NCBI GenBank assembly: GCA_017303555.1
Contig: JAFLCN010000029.1
Coordinates: 1 to 43,840 of the forward strand
Reading direction: 5' to 3'
Source: Planctomycetota bacterium
Lineage (GTDB): Bacteria > Planctomycetota > Phycisphaerae > Phycisphaerales > UBA1924
Length of the DNA: 43,840 nt
Positions 32,038-40,699 of this stretch are shown in pieces (position 1 is the stretch's first letter; each line of letters opens with the position of its first letter). The notes below the pieces were generated by a model. That model had not been told where the DNA came from. It did no database searches and saw nothing but the letters and a program-made list of their open reading frames with translations. The position numbers and the translations under genes were made by a program.

Positions 32038-32520
32038 GTGGGTGGCGTGGTTGAATATCTGCCACTGCCAGATTCGCGACGGTCGGAGGCGCTCTCCGTG
32101 TTGTCGCTGCTCCCGGCCGGCGCGTTCGTCATGGCCGCGGGCTTTGAGGGCAAGCGCGCGGGGGTGGTCGCGCGCAGTGTTGCCGTCGTCGCCGATGAGC
32201 CGTTGATGGTGGGGGTTTCGATCCGGCGGGGGCACTGGATCGAGCCGCTGATCCGCGATAGCCGGGCTTTTTCGATCAGCGTGCTGGATTCGGCGGACGT
32301 GCTCTCACCCCGCAAGTTCGCGGACGAAGCGCCGCGGGACGACGATCCGTTCGATTGCATCGCGTGGGAGACGCTGCAGAGCCAGGCGCCGGTGCTGAGG
32401 CGGTCGCTGGCGGCGATCGACTGCGAGGTGGTGCGCCGGCTGGACCTCGAAGCTGACTGCGCCCTGATCATCGGGCGCGTGCTGGACGCGAAGATTTTTT
32501 CCGGCGTCGGCGGAAAGTAG
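32038..32520 (+). CDS. flavin reductase-like domain protein
   Basis: The protein of about 160 residues has the flavin reductase (FMN-binding split-barrel) core. LSLLPAGAFVMAAGFEGKRAGVVARSVAVVADEPLMVGVSI matches the LPxGVxVVTA...GMTxSS...PPLV pattern, followed by HWIEPLIRDSRAFSISVLDSAD. Such proteins bind FMN and reduce flavin for a partner oxygenase or act as flavin-binding redox proteins. No partner gene is nearby. The start is uncertain: GTG at 32038 with a weak GAAGAG upstream, or ATG at 32002, which would place the start inside the TGGATATATCCA palindrome. The conserved domain begins after both. Confidence 0.75.
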   Translation: MGGVVEYLPLPDSRRSEALSVLSLLPAGAFVMAAGFEGKRAGVVARSVAVVADEPLMVGVSIRRGHWIEPLIRDSRAFSISVLDSADVLSPRKFADEAPRDDDPFDCIAWETLQSQAPVLRRSLAAIDCEVVRRLDLEADCALIIGRVLDAKIFSGVGGK

Positions 32521-32547
32521 TGGATTCAGGGACAACCCAAGCGGGAA

Positions 32548-32898
32548 TCAGCCGTTCACATCGAGCGAGCGGCCGATGGCGATGCCGGTGGCGGCGGCGT
32601 TGCGATCGCCGGGCTGGGCGTGCAATGAGAGCGTGCCGCGCGAGGTGTATGTCGCGGCGGCTGTGAGGGGCGAGCGAGCGGTCGTCTGCTTTTCGACGGC
32701 GGGCTGAGAGACCGCGCCGGCGGCGAGGCGCTCGATGCTCCTGTTGAGTTTTTCTGGACGGGAAATCGCAACCTGGTCGGAAACGGCGCTGGCACGCGAG
32801 ATCGTTCCGGCGACGCCATCGTTCCGAGTCTGGGGCTTGGCCTGGATGCCGTACGCCTGTGAGAGCCGGAGCGAAGCGTTGGTGTTGATGGTGTCCAT
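32548..32898 (-). CDS. small hypothetical protein, FlgM-like N-terminus
   Basis: The 116-residue protein begins MDTINTNASLRLSQAYGIQAK and contains SDQVAISRPEKLNRSIERLAAGAV. The pattern of a polar N-terminus, a Tyr-Gly segment and a D-x-V-x-I-S element resembles the start of FlgM anti-sigma factors and flagellar-associated small proteins, but the C-terminal sigma-binding helices of FlgM are not clear. It has no signal peptide or membrane segment. No flagellar gene is in this window. I therefore leave the function open. Confidence 0.5.
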   Translation of the reverse strand: MDTINTNASLRLSQAYGIQAKPQTRNDGVAGTISRASAVSDQVAISRPEKLNRSIERLAAGAVSQPAVEKQTTARSPLTAAATYTSRGTLSLHAQPGDRNAAATGIAIGRSLDVNG

Positions 32899-33041
32899 GC
32901 GTGTTGCGATCGGGCGGGACGTTCCTGGAACAGGCGACCTGAGGCGGACAATCTAGCGGAGCCGAGCGGATCACGTCGGCTGCGGGAGCGAATCACGATG
33001 AAGAAATGCGCGAGCGGCGCAAGCGATGCGCCCGATGAAGC

Positions 33042-33074
33042 GCAAAAACAAACACGCCTCCGGACGGAGGCGTG
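33042..33074 (-). terminator. intrinsic terminator of ankyrin gene
   Basis: On the minus strand CACGCCTCC-GTCC-GGAGGCGTG (33074 down to 33053) is a perfect 9-bp stem. It is followed by TTTGTTTTTG. It lies 27 bases past the ankyrin gene stop. Confidence 0.9.
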
Positions 33075-33100
33075 GATGCGAGCCTTGATGGAATGAATTG

Positions 33101-34027
33101 CTACTTGGCACCGCGGACGAGATCGGCAACGGCCTTTCCGTTGTCATCGGAGCGGCGCAGGGCCCAATCGAGCGCCGTGGAACCGTCGCGGTCTTTGATG
33201 CCGGGCTTGCAGCCGTTCTCGAGGAGCACGCGGGTTTTCTCGACGTCGCCGCGATCGCAGGCGATCATGAGCGGCGTGAGTCCGGCGGCCGACTGCACAT
33301 CGACGTTACCGCCTCGCTTGATGAGCAGCACGATGACGTTGGTGGGAGCGTAACCCTCTGCGGCCATGTGCATGGGGGTCATGCCGTCGAGATCGGTGTC
33401 GTTGGGGTTGGCGCCGGCGGCGATGAGCATCTCGACTTTTTCGGCGTTCCCGGCGCGGAGCGCGGTCATGAGAGCGGTCTGACCCCACTTGTTCTTGGCG
33501 TTGACATCGGCGCCGGATTTGACGAGGCGATTGACGCTCTGGGGGTCGCCGCGGCCGGAAGCCATCATGAGCGCGGTCCAGTTCGCTTCGTCACGAACGT
33601 TCTTTTCCGCGCCGGCATCGAGGAGCTTCTGAACGGTGTCGGGAGAACCCCAGCCCGCGGCCCAGATGAGCGCCGTTCGTCCATCGCGGCTGCGTGCGTC
33701 GAGCACCGGTTTGGCTTCGAGAATGGCCAGAGCCGCCTTGTCCTGACCCGCGACGATGGCGCACATGAGGGGTGTCATGCCGCGCTGCCAGAGAGGGCCG
33801 TCTTCGATGGCGACATCAAGGCGAGCGCCGTTTTTGATCTGAGCGGCGAGGGCTTCGACATCGCCCTTCTCCGCCAGCTCGTGGAGCGAGATCCCCCGGA
33901 CGCCGGCGGACGCGGTTGTCGCACCGACTTCGGCGGGGAGCTGGCGGACGGAGTAGTAGAGAACGCCGCCCGCCGCGGCGAGCGCGAGGACGGTGATGAT
34001 GAACGAGATCGGCTTGCGTTCCGACAT
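33101..34027 (-). CDS. membrane-anchored ankyrin-repeat protein
   Basis: The 308-residue protein has one N-terminal membrane helix (ISFIITVLALAAAGGVLYYSV, residues 7-27). It is followed by about seven ankyrin repeats between residues 45 and 308. Clear units include GMTPLMCAIVAGQDKAALAIL, GRTALIWAAGWGSPDTVQKLL, WTALMMASGRGDPQSVNRLV, GQTALMTALRAGNAEKVEML and GLTPLMIACDRGDVEKTRVLL. The repeat domain probably faces the periplasm and binds protein partners. GGGAGG precedes the ATG by five bases. It has its own terminator and follows the EF-G-like gene on the same strand after 57 bases. Confidence 0.9.
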   Translation of the reverse strand: MSERKPISFIITVLALAAAGGVLYYSVRQLPAEVGATTASAGVRGISLHELAEKGDVEALAAQIKNGARLDVAIEDGPLWQRGMTPLMCAIVAGQDKAALAILEAKPVLDARSRDGRTALIWAAGWGSPDTVQKLLDAGAEKNVRDEANWTALMMASGRGDPQSVNRLVKSGADVNAKNKWGQTALMTALRAGNAEKVEMLIAAGANPNDTDLDGMTPMHMAAEGYAPTNVIVLLIKRGGNVDVQSAAGLTPLMIACDRGDVEKTRVLLENGCKPGIKDRDGSTALDWALRRSDDNGKAVADLVRGAK

Positions 34028-34084
34028 AGAAACCTCCCGGCCGGAAATTCCGGCGCCCCGAACCGGTTCAGCCTAGCACATCGC

Positions 34085-36214
34085 TCAATCTTTCTCTTCC
34101 TGGGGCTTGAACGCGGCGACGACGGCGGCCTGGACCTGCGGGGGGGTCTGTTCGTCGTGGCTGTAGTCCATGGAAAAATTGCCTGCGCCGCCGGTCATGC
34201 TCTTGAGCTCGTTGGCGTAGTTGGAGAGTTCGCCCAGCGGGGCGACGGCGCGGACGAAGCAGGTGTCGCCGGACTGGACTTCTGAATCCTGCACTCGGCC
34301 TCGCTTGGTCGAGAGGTGCCCGGCGATATCGCCCATGTAGCGGCTTGGGGCCGTGACCTCGATGGTGACGTAGGGCTCGAGCAGTTTGGGCTTGGCCTTC
34401 GCGACGGCCTCGATGAAGGCTTTCTTGCCGGCGGTGATGAAGGCGATTTCCTTGCTGTCAACGTCGTGGTACTTGCCGTCGTAGAGCGCGACGCGGATGC
34501 CCTGCATGGGGTAGCCCGCGAATGCTCCGGAGTCGATGATCTGTCGCACGCCCTTCTCGACGGCGGGCCAGTACTGGCGCGGCACGGTCCCGCCGACGAC
34601 TTCGCTCGCGAACTCGAATCCAGTCGGATGGTCGGTGGGGAGCGGCTCGATGCGGAGATAGACCTCGCCGAACTGGCCGCTGCCTCCGGTTTGCTTTCGG
34701 TGGCGGTGGTGTCCCTCGGCCGTGGTGCCGATGGTTTCCTTGTATGCCACTTTGGGGGGGCTGGTGAGCAGCTCGATGCCGCTGTTCTTCTTGAACTTCT
34801 CGATGACGATGCGGAGGTGCAACTCGCCGAGTCCGCGCATGACCGTTTGATTGGTCGCGGCGATGCGCTCGATGCGGAGGCTCGGGTCTTCGGCCATCAT
34901 CTTGTGGGCGGCGGCGGAGAACTTCGTTTCATCCGATTGGTTCTTGAGCTGGATGGCGAGACCGTAAAGCGGCTTGGGGAGCGGGAGCGGACGCAGGTGG
35001 ACGCTGCTGGCTTCGGCGGATTCGTGCAGGATGCCGTTGAAGTGCAGGTCATCAACCTTGCTGATCGCGGCGATCTCGCCGGGGCCGACCTCGGAGACCT
35101 CGACGTGGTTCTTCCCCTGGAGCTTGAAGAGGTGACCGACGCGGAAGGGCTTGGAATTGTCGTCGATGTAGAGCTCTTGCTTGTGCCTGATCGTTCCGGA
35201 ATGAACGCGGAAGATGCCGAGCTTGCCGACGAACTCGTCGGCGGCAACCTTGAAGACGTGCGCGATGACCTTGCCCTTGGGATCGGGCTTGGGGAGGTAG
35301 TCTTCTTCGATCGCCTTGCCTTCGGCGTCGGTTCCCTTGCGGATCTCGAGCTCGGGCGGGCTGACTTCGAGGGGGCTGGGGCAAAGACTGGCGAAGACGT
35401 GCAGAAGGTCATCGACGCCCGCGCCGGTCTTGGCGGAACAGAAGCAGATGGGGACGAGGTGCGCCTCGCCGAGAGCTTTCTCGAAGGCGGCGTGGAGCTT
35501 GGTGGGATCGAAGCCCGCCCCCTCGCCTTTTTCGAGGTACTCCATCGTGAGCTCATCGTCGACCTCGATCACCTGTTCGACGATCGCCTTGTGCGCCTCG
35601 TGGACGGATGAGAAGTCGGTCTGGTCGCCGGCGCTGTCGTGGCCGTCGTGCTCGAAGACGTTGATGACCTTCTTGCCCTTGAGCGTGGGAAGGTTGATGG
35701 GGAGGCAGATCGCGCCGAAGGTCTCGCGGATCGTCCCGACAAGCTCTTCAAGCCCGTCGGCGTTTTCTTCCATCTTGTTGATGATGATCATTCGGGGGAT
35801 CTTGCGGTCCGCAGCGACCGTCATCAGACGGCGCGCCACCGAATCAATCCCCTTGTGCGCATCGATGACGACCGCGACGGTCTCGACCGCCGGGAAGCAC
35901 GCGATGGCGTGCCCGATGAAGTCCACGAGCCCGGGCGTATCGATGAGATGGACCTCGTGCCCTTCGTAATCGAAGTGGACGAAGGAAGGCTGGAGCGAGT
36001 GTTTGTGGTGGCGTTCTTCTTCGGTGAAGTCGCTGACGGTGTTCCCTTCCTCCACCGTTCCGGCGCGCTTGATCGCGCCCGCACTGAACAGCAGCTTTTC
36101 TGTGAGCGTCGTCTTCCCCGCGCCGCCAGACCCGACGAGGCAGATATTCCTCACGTCGGCGACGGAGCGGGAACCTTGGGCTCCCGAATGGATGGGATGG
36201 GTTTGAGTGGTCAT
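34085..36214 (-). CDS. EF-G-like translational GTPase (EF-G paralogue)
   Basis: The 709-residue protein has the domain order of elongation factor G. The P-loop is GSGGAGKT (residues 28-35). Switch II is DTPGLVDF. The base-recognition loop reads INKMEENADG, with Glu instead of the usual Asp of NKxD. Domains II-V follow (KVIAHVFKVAADEFVGKLGIFRVHSGTI; HHRHRKQTGGSGQFGEVYLRIEPL, the domain IV start). Together with the replaced Asp and the short effector region this fits the EF-G2/EF-G-like subgroup rather than housekeeping FusA, and no rpsL/rpsG/tuf neighbours are present. The start MTTQTHP at 36214 has a strong GGAGGAAAG element; the longer frame to 36496 is unconserved. Confidence 0.9.
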   Translation of the reverse strand: MTTQTHPIHSGAQGSRSVADVRNICLVGSGGAGKTTLTEKLLFSAGAIKRAGTVEEGNTVSDFTEEERHHKHSLQPSFVHFDYEGHEVHLIDTPGLVDFIGHAIACFPAVETVAVVIDAHKGIDSVARRLMTVAADRKIPRMIIINKMEENADGLEELVGTIRETFGAICLPINLPTLKGKKVINVFEHDGHDSAGDQTDFSSVHEAHKAIVEQVIEVDDELTMEYLEKGEGAGFDPTKLHAAFEKALGEAHLVPICFCSAKTGAGVDDLLHVFASLCPSPLEVSPPELEIRKGTDAEGKAIEEDYLPKPDPKGKVIAHVFKVAADEFVGKLGIFRVHSGTIRHKQELYIDDNSKPFRVGHLFKLQGKNHVEVSEVGPGEIAAISKVDDLHFNGILHESAEASSVHLRPLPLPKPLYGLAIQLKNQSDETKFSAAAHKMMAEDPSLRIERIAATNQTVMRGLGELHLRIVIEKFKKNSGIELLTSPPKVAYKETIGTTAEGHHRHRKQTGGSGQFGEVYLRIEPLPTDHPTGFEFASEVVGGTVPRQYWPAVEKGVRQIIDSGAFAGYPMQGIRVALYDGKYHDVDSKEIAFITAGKKAFIEAVAKAKPKLLEPYVTIEVTAPSRYMGDIAGHLSTKRGRVQDSEVQSGDTCFVRAVAPLGELSNYANELKSMTGGAGNFSMDYSHDEQTPPQVQAAVVAAFKPQEEKD

Positions 36215-36426
36215 GGGTGCTTTCCTCCGTAAGTGTGTGAACTCGGGGACGCTTCCGACCGGTGATGTCTGCACGAATGGGGGCGCCGAGGGTGTCCCGG
36301 GGCGCGGCCTTCCGGCGCTCCAGTCTAAACCATCCGGGGCGAAGGTCAAAGGCGAATGTTTTTCTGGTGGAATGTTGGTGGAGATGAACCGCGGCAAACC
36401 CGTCGGCGTTGTATCTTGCCGCCAGA

Positions 36427-37818
36427 ATGAGCATCGAAAGTGCAAAGGTGGCGGTGTGTCCGGAGTGCGGGAGTTCCGCGGAAACCCGCGCGCCATCGCT
36501 CTTTTCGGATGGGTGGATTCGGCTGTCGATCATCGCGGGCGCGGTTCTGTTTCTGGGTCTTGGGATCCGGATGCTCTCATCCCGACACCAAACGGCGGCA
36601 ACGCCGCCTCCGCCGCCTCTCGCGACCGCACAGCAGTTTTTGGGCGAGATGTCGTTGTTCGACAGTGGCGGCACGTTCGATTCGCTTCGCGCCGGCGCGG
36701 AAGGCCGGAAGGACCTTGAGATTTCGTCGGCCCAAGCCCTGCGTGCGCTCGGTGCGGATTCTTCGGTTGTCGATCCCGAGCGGGCAAAGCGGATCCGCGT
36801 GCGCATGGGTGTCGTGCGCTCGCCGTATCTCTACCAGCGCACACAGTGGCGCATCGGATGGCCGACCGCACTTGTTGATCTTGCCGCGTCGTCGACGCGA
36901 TGGCTCGCCGAATCGCCCAAGAAACCCAAGTTCTCAACATTCGGCAACCTGGACAAGACGTATTGGCTGGGCTTGGTTCGCCATTGGGTCGAGCCCGAGC
37001 GCGGGTTCACCCTTCAACTCACGTGGGCCGCCGCTTGGGTGGCGTGGTCATTCGCGACGATCGGGTTTCTCTTTTCTGCCGTGCTTCTGCATCGCTGGCG
37101 CCGCTGGAAGTTCGGCGCCGCTCTCGTTTGTATTGCAATCTTCGTGTGCGTTCTCGCGTGGCCCAGCAGAACGGAGACCCTCCAGGCCCCTGTGGGCCTC
37201 TCGCTCGATCAGACCATCGACTTTGGACTCTCTCTTGCGGAGTTCGATGCTCTCGCGGCGACGCAAAGCGGTCGGCGCGAACTCGCATCCCGCGTGCTCC
37301 GCGTCGGGCAGGAGCGATTTGCCTACGAGCGGATGAACTCTCTCGGCCACGCCAAGCCCTTTCCGCAGTTCGAGGGCGTCGTGACGAAGGGAAAGAACAA
37401 GCTGGAGGACTTTCCGCCGGACGCGGTGCCCGTGTTTGCGCTGTATTCATCCGAACTCCGGGAAGGCAGCGGAGCGACGCTGCTCGGCCGTACCGAATGG
37501 AAGTCCTTTGGATTGGTGACAGTTTCGCGGAGCGAGTATCAGTTGGAGCCGGGCTCCAACCCCGTCGGGTTTTCGGTTTCGGATGACGGGTTCGAATCGA
37601 AGCAGATCGTCATCCCGACTGCGATCGGTTACAACCGGTATTCCGTTTGGATGTCAAGGCTTGCGATCGACATCGGTACGGTCCTTGCCGTACCTGCAGC
37701 CGTTTTTCTTCTGCGGGTTGCGTGGTTGTGCTACCGATCACGTGTTCGCAGCCGGACCGGCGCGTGCCAGGTTTGCGGGTACGACCTGCGGCCGGGGACG
37801 CTGGCGTCGGAGGCGTGA
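36427..37818 (+). CDS. polytopic membrane protein with half zinc motifs at both ends
   Basis: The 463-residue protein begins MSIESAKVAVCPECGSSAET, a CPECG half-ribbon. It ends GACQVCGYDLRPGTLASEA, the CxxCGYDLR half of the planctomycete ribbon, stopping just where CPECG would normally follow. About four membrane helices lie between: near residues 32-50 (LSIIAGAVLFLGLGIRML), 196-225 (WAAAWVAWSFATIGFLFSAVLL), 230-250 and 412-438 (IDIGTVLAVPAAVFLLRVAWL). An even number puts both termini on one side of the membrane, so the halves could form a single zinc site. The large segment at 255-410 is soluble. Function unknown. The ATG at 36427 has a weak ribosome binding site. Confidence 0.7.
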   Translation: MSIESAKVAVCPECGSSAETRAPSLFSDGWIRLSIIAGAVLFLGLGIRMLSSRHQTAATPPPPPLATAQQFLGEMSLFDSGGTFDSLRAGAEGRKDLEISSAQALRALGADSSVVDPERAKRIRVRMGVVRSPYLYQRTQWRIGWPTALVDLAASSTRWLAESPKKPKFSTFGNLDKTYWLGLVRHWVEPERGFTLQLTWAAAWVAWSFATIGFLFSAVLLHRWRRWKFGAALVCIAIFVCVLAWPSRTETLQAPVGLSLDQTIDFGLSLAEFDALAATQSGRRELASRVLRVGQERFAYERMNSLGHAKPFPQFEGVVTKGKNKLEDFPPDAVPVFALYSSELREGSGATLLGRTEWKSFGLVTVSRSEYQLEPGSNPVGFSVSDDGFESKQIVIPTAIGYNRYSVWMSRLAIDIGTVLAVPAAVFLLRVAWLCYRSRVRSRTGACQVCGYDLRPGTLASEA

Positions 37819-37865
37819 TGAGGTAGCTCGCAAGATGAGGCGAGCCGCCGCTACCCTTCCCTCCC

Positions 37866-39668
37866 ATGTCTTCAAGCCCTTCCTCCCTCGTCACCCGCTT
37901 CGCCCCCTCACCCACCGGTCACCTCCACATCGGCGGCGCTCGATCCGCGCTCTTCTGCTGGGCTTTCGCCAGGAAGAACGGTGGCCGCTTCATGCTCCGC
38001 ATCGAGGACACCGACGCGGCCCGCAGCAGCCTTGAATCCGCCCGCGGCATCATCGAAGACCTGCATTGGCTCGGCATCGTCAACGATCTTGGCCCGTTCA
38101 TCGCCGCGGATGGTTCGGTTGGGCAGCACGATTGGGAAGCAAGCAGCGGCCATCCGCCCGTCGGCGAGTACTTTCAGGCCAAGCGCGTCCCGATCTACAA
38201 CAAGTACCTTGAGCAACTGGTGAAAGCCGGTCGCGCGTATCCCGCGTTCGAGAGCAACGAAGAGATCGATGCGCAGCGCAAGGCTGCGGTTGCCGCGAAG
38301 CAGACGTATCGCTACCCGCGCCCGACGGAGATCGAATTCGGCAAGTTCAACGCGGCGCTCGAGGCGCGATGGAAGCGGGCGCAGGCGGGCGAGCGCCACG
38401 TCATGCGGTTCGCTGCGCCGCACGAGGAGATCGTGGTGCACGATGAGGTGCTCGGCGATGTGAAGTACGCGCCGGGCGAGATGGACGATTTCGTCATCCG
38501 CAAGGCCGACGGCTTCCCGATCTATCACTTCGCGGTCGTGGTTGACGACGAGACGATGGGCGTCACGCACGTCATGCGAGCGCAAGAGCACCTGAACAAC
38601 ACGCCCCGCCATGTCGCGCTCCAGAAGGCTCTTGGCTTCCGCACACCGAATTACGCGCACATGCCGCTGATTGTCAACATGGACAACAGCAAGATGAGCA
38701 AGCGTGACAAGGCGAAGTTTGCCCGCAAGGCTGCGAAAGACGCGATCGCGAAGGACAAGAGCCTGACGGCGGAGACTCTGCGGGCGGCCATCGAAAGCGA
38801 ACAGCGAAAAGCGAACAGCGAAAAACCGGAAGCACCCGCGATACTGGCTCTGCTGCCCGCGTTTCTCGCCGGCGAGAACGACAACGTGCAGGTTGCGGAG
38901 GTCCTCGCTGCACACTTCAGGATCGCGCTGCCCGAGATCGAAGTCTGGGATTTCCGCCAGAACGGCTACCTGCCCGAGGCGATCACCAACTTCGTCTCGC
39001 TGCTCGGCTGGAACCCCGGACTCAAGACGCCGGATGGCAAGGATCTCGAAAAATTCGACATGCAGTTCCTCGCTTCGCACTTTGGGATCGAGCGCATCGG
39101 CAAACAGAGTTCAAAGTTTGACCGCGCCAAGCTGCTGAGTTTCAATGCGGATGCGATCAACGCGCTCCCGGACGACAACTTCGCCACGCGCTGGCGCGCC
39201 TGGTGCGAGGAGTTTGAATCGGAGTTTGCAAAGGCGGTTGGGGCGTCGCCCGAGCGTTGGTTGCTCCTTGCCCGCGCTGTGAAGCCACGGGCGAAGACTT
39301 TGCGCGACGGGGTGAAGGCCTCGGCCTTCCTGCTCCGGCCGGACGCGGCGACCGACTTCGATGCTGCCGCGGCGGAGAAGAACCTGCTCGCCTCCGATCG
39401 GGCGGGCCTCAAACTCCTCGGAACGGTTCGAGATCGTCTCGACTCGGTGGGAGAGGCCGAGTGGAAGGCTGAACTGGTTCACTCGTTGATCGAGCAAGTC
39501 GGACAGCAGGCGGGGACCGGGATGGGTCCGGTTTCACAAGCCGTTCGGATCGCGATCGCGGGCGCCGCGGTGAGTCCGCCGCTCGGAGAGACGCTCGCGG
39601 TCTTGGGAAAGCGGTCGGCGCTCGCGCGGATCGACGCGTGCATCCGCCGCTTCGGCAGCACGGGCTGA
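37866..39668 (+). CDS. gltX: glutamyl-tRNA synthetase
   Basis: The 600-residue protein is GltX, charging tRNA with glutamate. The class I signature is PTGHLHIGGARSALF with HIGG at residues 21-24, and the KMSKS loop is Lys276-Met-Ser-Lys-Arg. RIEDTDAARS, EYFQAKRVPIYNKYLEQLVKAGRAYPAFES and GFPIYHFAVVVDDETMGVTHVMRAQEHLNNTPRHVAL are typical. Its length exceeds E. coli GltX by about 130 residues; part of the excess lies just after the KMSKS loop, where a heptad DNA tract encodes IESEQRKANSEKPEA (about residues 309-323). GlnS is encoded 3 kb downstream, so GltX can be discriminating. It follows the zinc-site protein by 47 bases on the same strand. Confidence 0.96.
   Translation: MSSSPSSLVTRFAPSPTGHLHIGGARSALFCWAFARKNGGRFMLRIEDTDAARSSLESARGIIEDLHWLGIVNDLGPFIAADGSVGQHDWEASSGHPPVGEYFQAKRVPIYNKYLEQLVKAGRAYPAFESNEEIDAQRKAAVAAKQTYRYPRPTEIEFGKFNAALEARWKRAQAGERHVMRFAAPHEEIVVHDEVLGDVKYAPGEMDDFVIRKADGFPIYHFAVVVDDETMGVTHVMRAQEHLNNTPRHVALQKALGFRTPNYAHMPLIVNMDNSKMSKRDKAKFARKAAKDAIAKDKSLTAETLRAAIESEQRKANSEKPEAPAILALLPAFLAGENDNVQVAEVLAAHFRIALPEIEVWDFRQNGYLPEAITNFVSLLGWNPGLKTPDGKDLEKFDMQFLASHFGIERIGKQSSKFDRAKLLSFNADAINALPDDNFATRWRAWCEEFESEFAKAVGASPERWLLLARAVKPRAKTLRDGVKASAFLLRPDAATDFDAAAAEKNLLASDRAGLKLLGTVRDRLDSVGEAEWKAELVHSLIEQVGQQAGTGMGPVSQAVRIAIAGAAVSPPLGETLAVLGKRSALARIDACIRRFGSTG
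38790..38823. repeat. heptad tandem tract inside gltX
   Basis: AGCGAAC, AGCGAAA, AGCGAAC and AGCGAAA at 38796-38823 are consecutive 7-nt units, preceded by a degenerate ATCGAA. They are read in frame as a Ser/Glu/Gln/Lys-rich insertion. Confidence 0.8.
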
Positions 39669-39916
39669 TCGCGCGGCTGCAAGACCCTGGTTCGAGTGTT
39701 GGGGAACCCACCGGAATGGGTGTCGTTTTCTGCGCGAAACGCGCGGATAACTCGTCGCCGTCGCGCAGTCTCTGCACCATGAAAAGACGTGCAAAATACC
39801 GAAGGCGAAGTTCATCCCATCCGACACAAAAAGTCCGATCAACTTGCCCGATATCGAGCATCGGGAATGGTCGCGCGACCGAGTGTGCCGCCGGCCATGC
39901 CCCGGGGTGCTGAGCA

Positions 39917-40699
39917 ATGCAAATTCGCCCGCTTGTTGCTGCCGCCGGCCTTGTCGTTTCGTGCTGCGCCACGCTTTCATCGAGCGGGGCGGCGGGGAGT
40001 GAGAGTTCGGAATCGGCGCCGGCGCTGACCGTCGGTTCGATGGCACCGCGGATTTCGGTCGATCGCTGGCTGAAAGGCGCACCGGTGTACAGCTACGAAC
40101 GCGGGCGCGTGTACGTGGTGGAATTCTGGGCGACGTGGTGTACGCCGTGCGTCGCCAGCATCCCGCACCTGACCGAGCTGCAACAGAAGTACCCGAACAT
40201 CACCATCATCGGCGTCACGGCCTCGGAGCAGCCGACCCGCTCGAACCTCGATGATCGGCTCACCAAGGCCGAGGCGTTTGTCGCCAAGCAGGGCACGCGC
40301 ATGGACTACACGGTTGCCTATGACGGCAACGGATTCATGTGGTCGAACTGGATGATTCCCGCGCAGAGGGGCGGGATCCCGGCGACGTTTATCGTCGGCC
40401 CCGAGGGGAGGATCGAGTGGATCGGCCATCCGCAGATGGACGAGTTTGATCGCGCGCTGGAAGAAGTTGTGAATCGTCCCGGTGTCCGGAACGATCCGTC
40501 CAATTGGCGGACGATCACGGTGAAGCCGCTGAACTCGACAACGACCGCTCCGAAGAAGGCGGCAGCGCCGGACCGGATCTCGACCTCACAACCGACCAAA
40601 ATTGCCCCCGCATCGACACGGCTGCCCGCCAAGCCGGCGCCGGCGGCGAAGAAGATCGCGAGCGGGCCGGATCGAGATGATTCGACCACGCCCCGTTGA
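39917..40699 (+). CDS. TlpA-like exported thioredoxin
   Basis: The 260-residue protein has a signal sequence with a Cys pair (LVVSCCATLSSSG), possibly a lipoprotein. Residues about 36-175 form a thioredoxin fold of the TlpA/ResA type. VYVVEFWATWCTPCVASIPHL carries the redox pair Cys75 and Cys78, and GGIPATFIVGPEGRIEWIGHP carries the cis-Pro. It likely reduces disulfides or cytochrome c apoproteins in the periplasm. The last 75 residues (KPLNSTTTAPKKAAAPDR) are low-complexity Pro/Ala/Lys-rich. Its stop overlaps the start of the methyltransferase gene. The start has a weak ribosome binding site. Confidence 0.88.
   Translation: MQIRPLVAAAGLVVSCCATLSSSGAAGSESSESAPALTVGSMAPRISVDRWLKGAPVYSYERGRVYVVEFWATWCTPCVASIPHLTELQQKYPNITIIGVTASEQPTRSNLDDRLTKAEAFVAKQGTRMDYTVAYDGNGFMWSNWMIPAQRGGIPATFIVGPEGRIEWIGHPQMDEFDRALEEVVNRPGVRNDPSNWRTITVKPLNSTTTAPKKAAAPDRISTSQPTKIAPASTRLPAKPAPAAKKIASGPDRDDSTTPR

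Noticed and set aside
39680..39710. GGTTCGAG, a T-loop-like sequence after gltX
   Set aside because: No T-stem, anticodon arm or acceptor stem can be formed around it, so it is not a tRNA gene.
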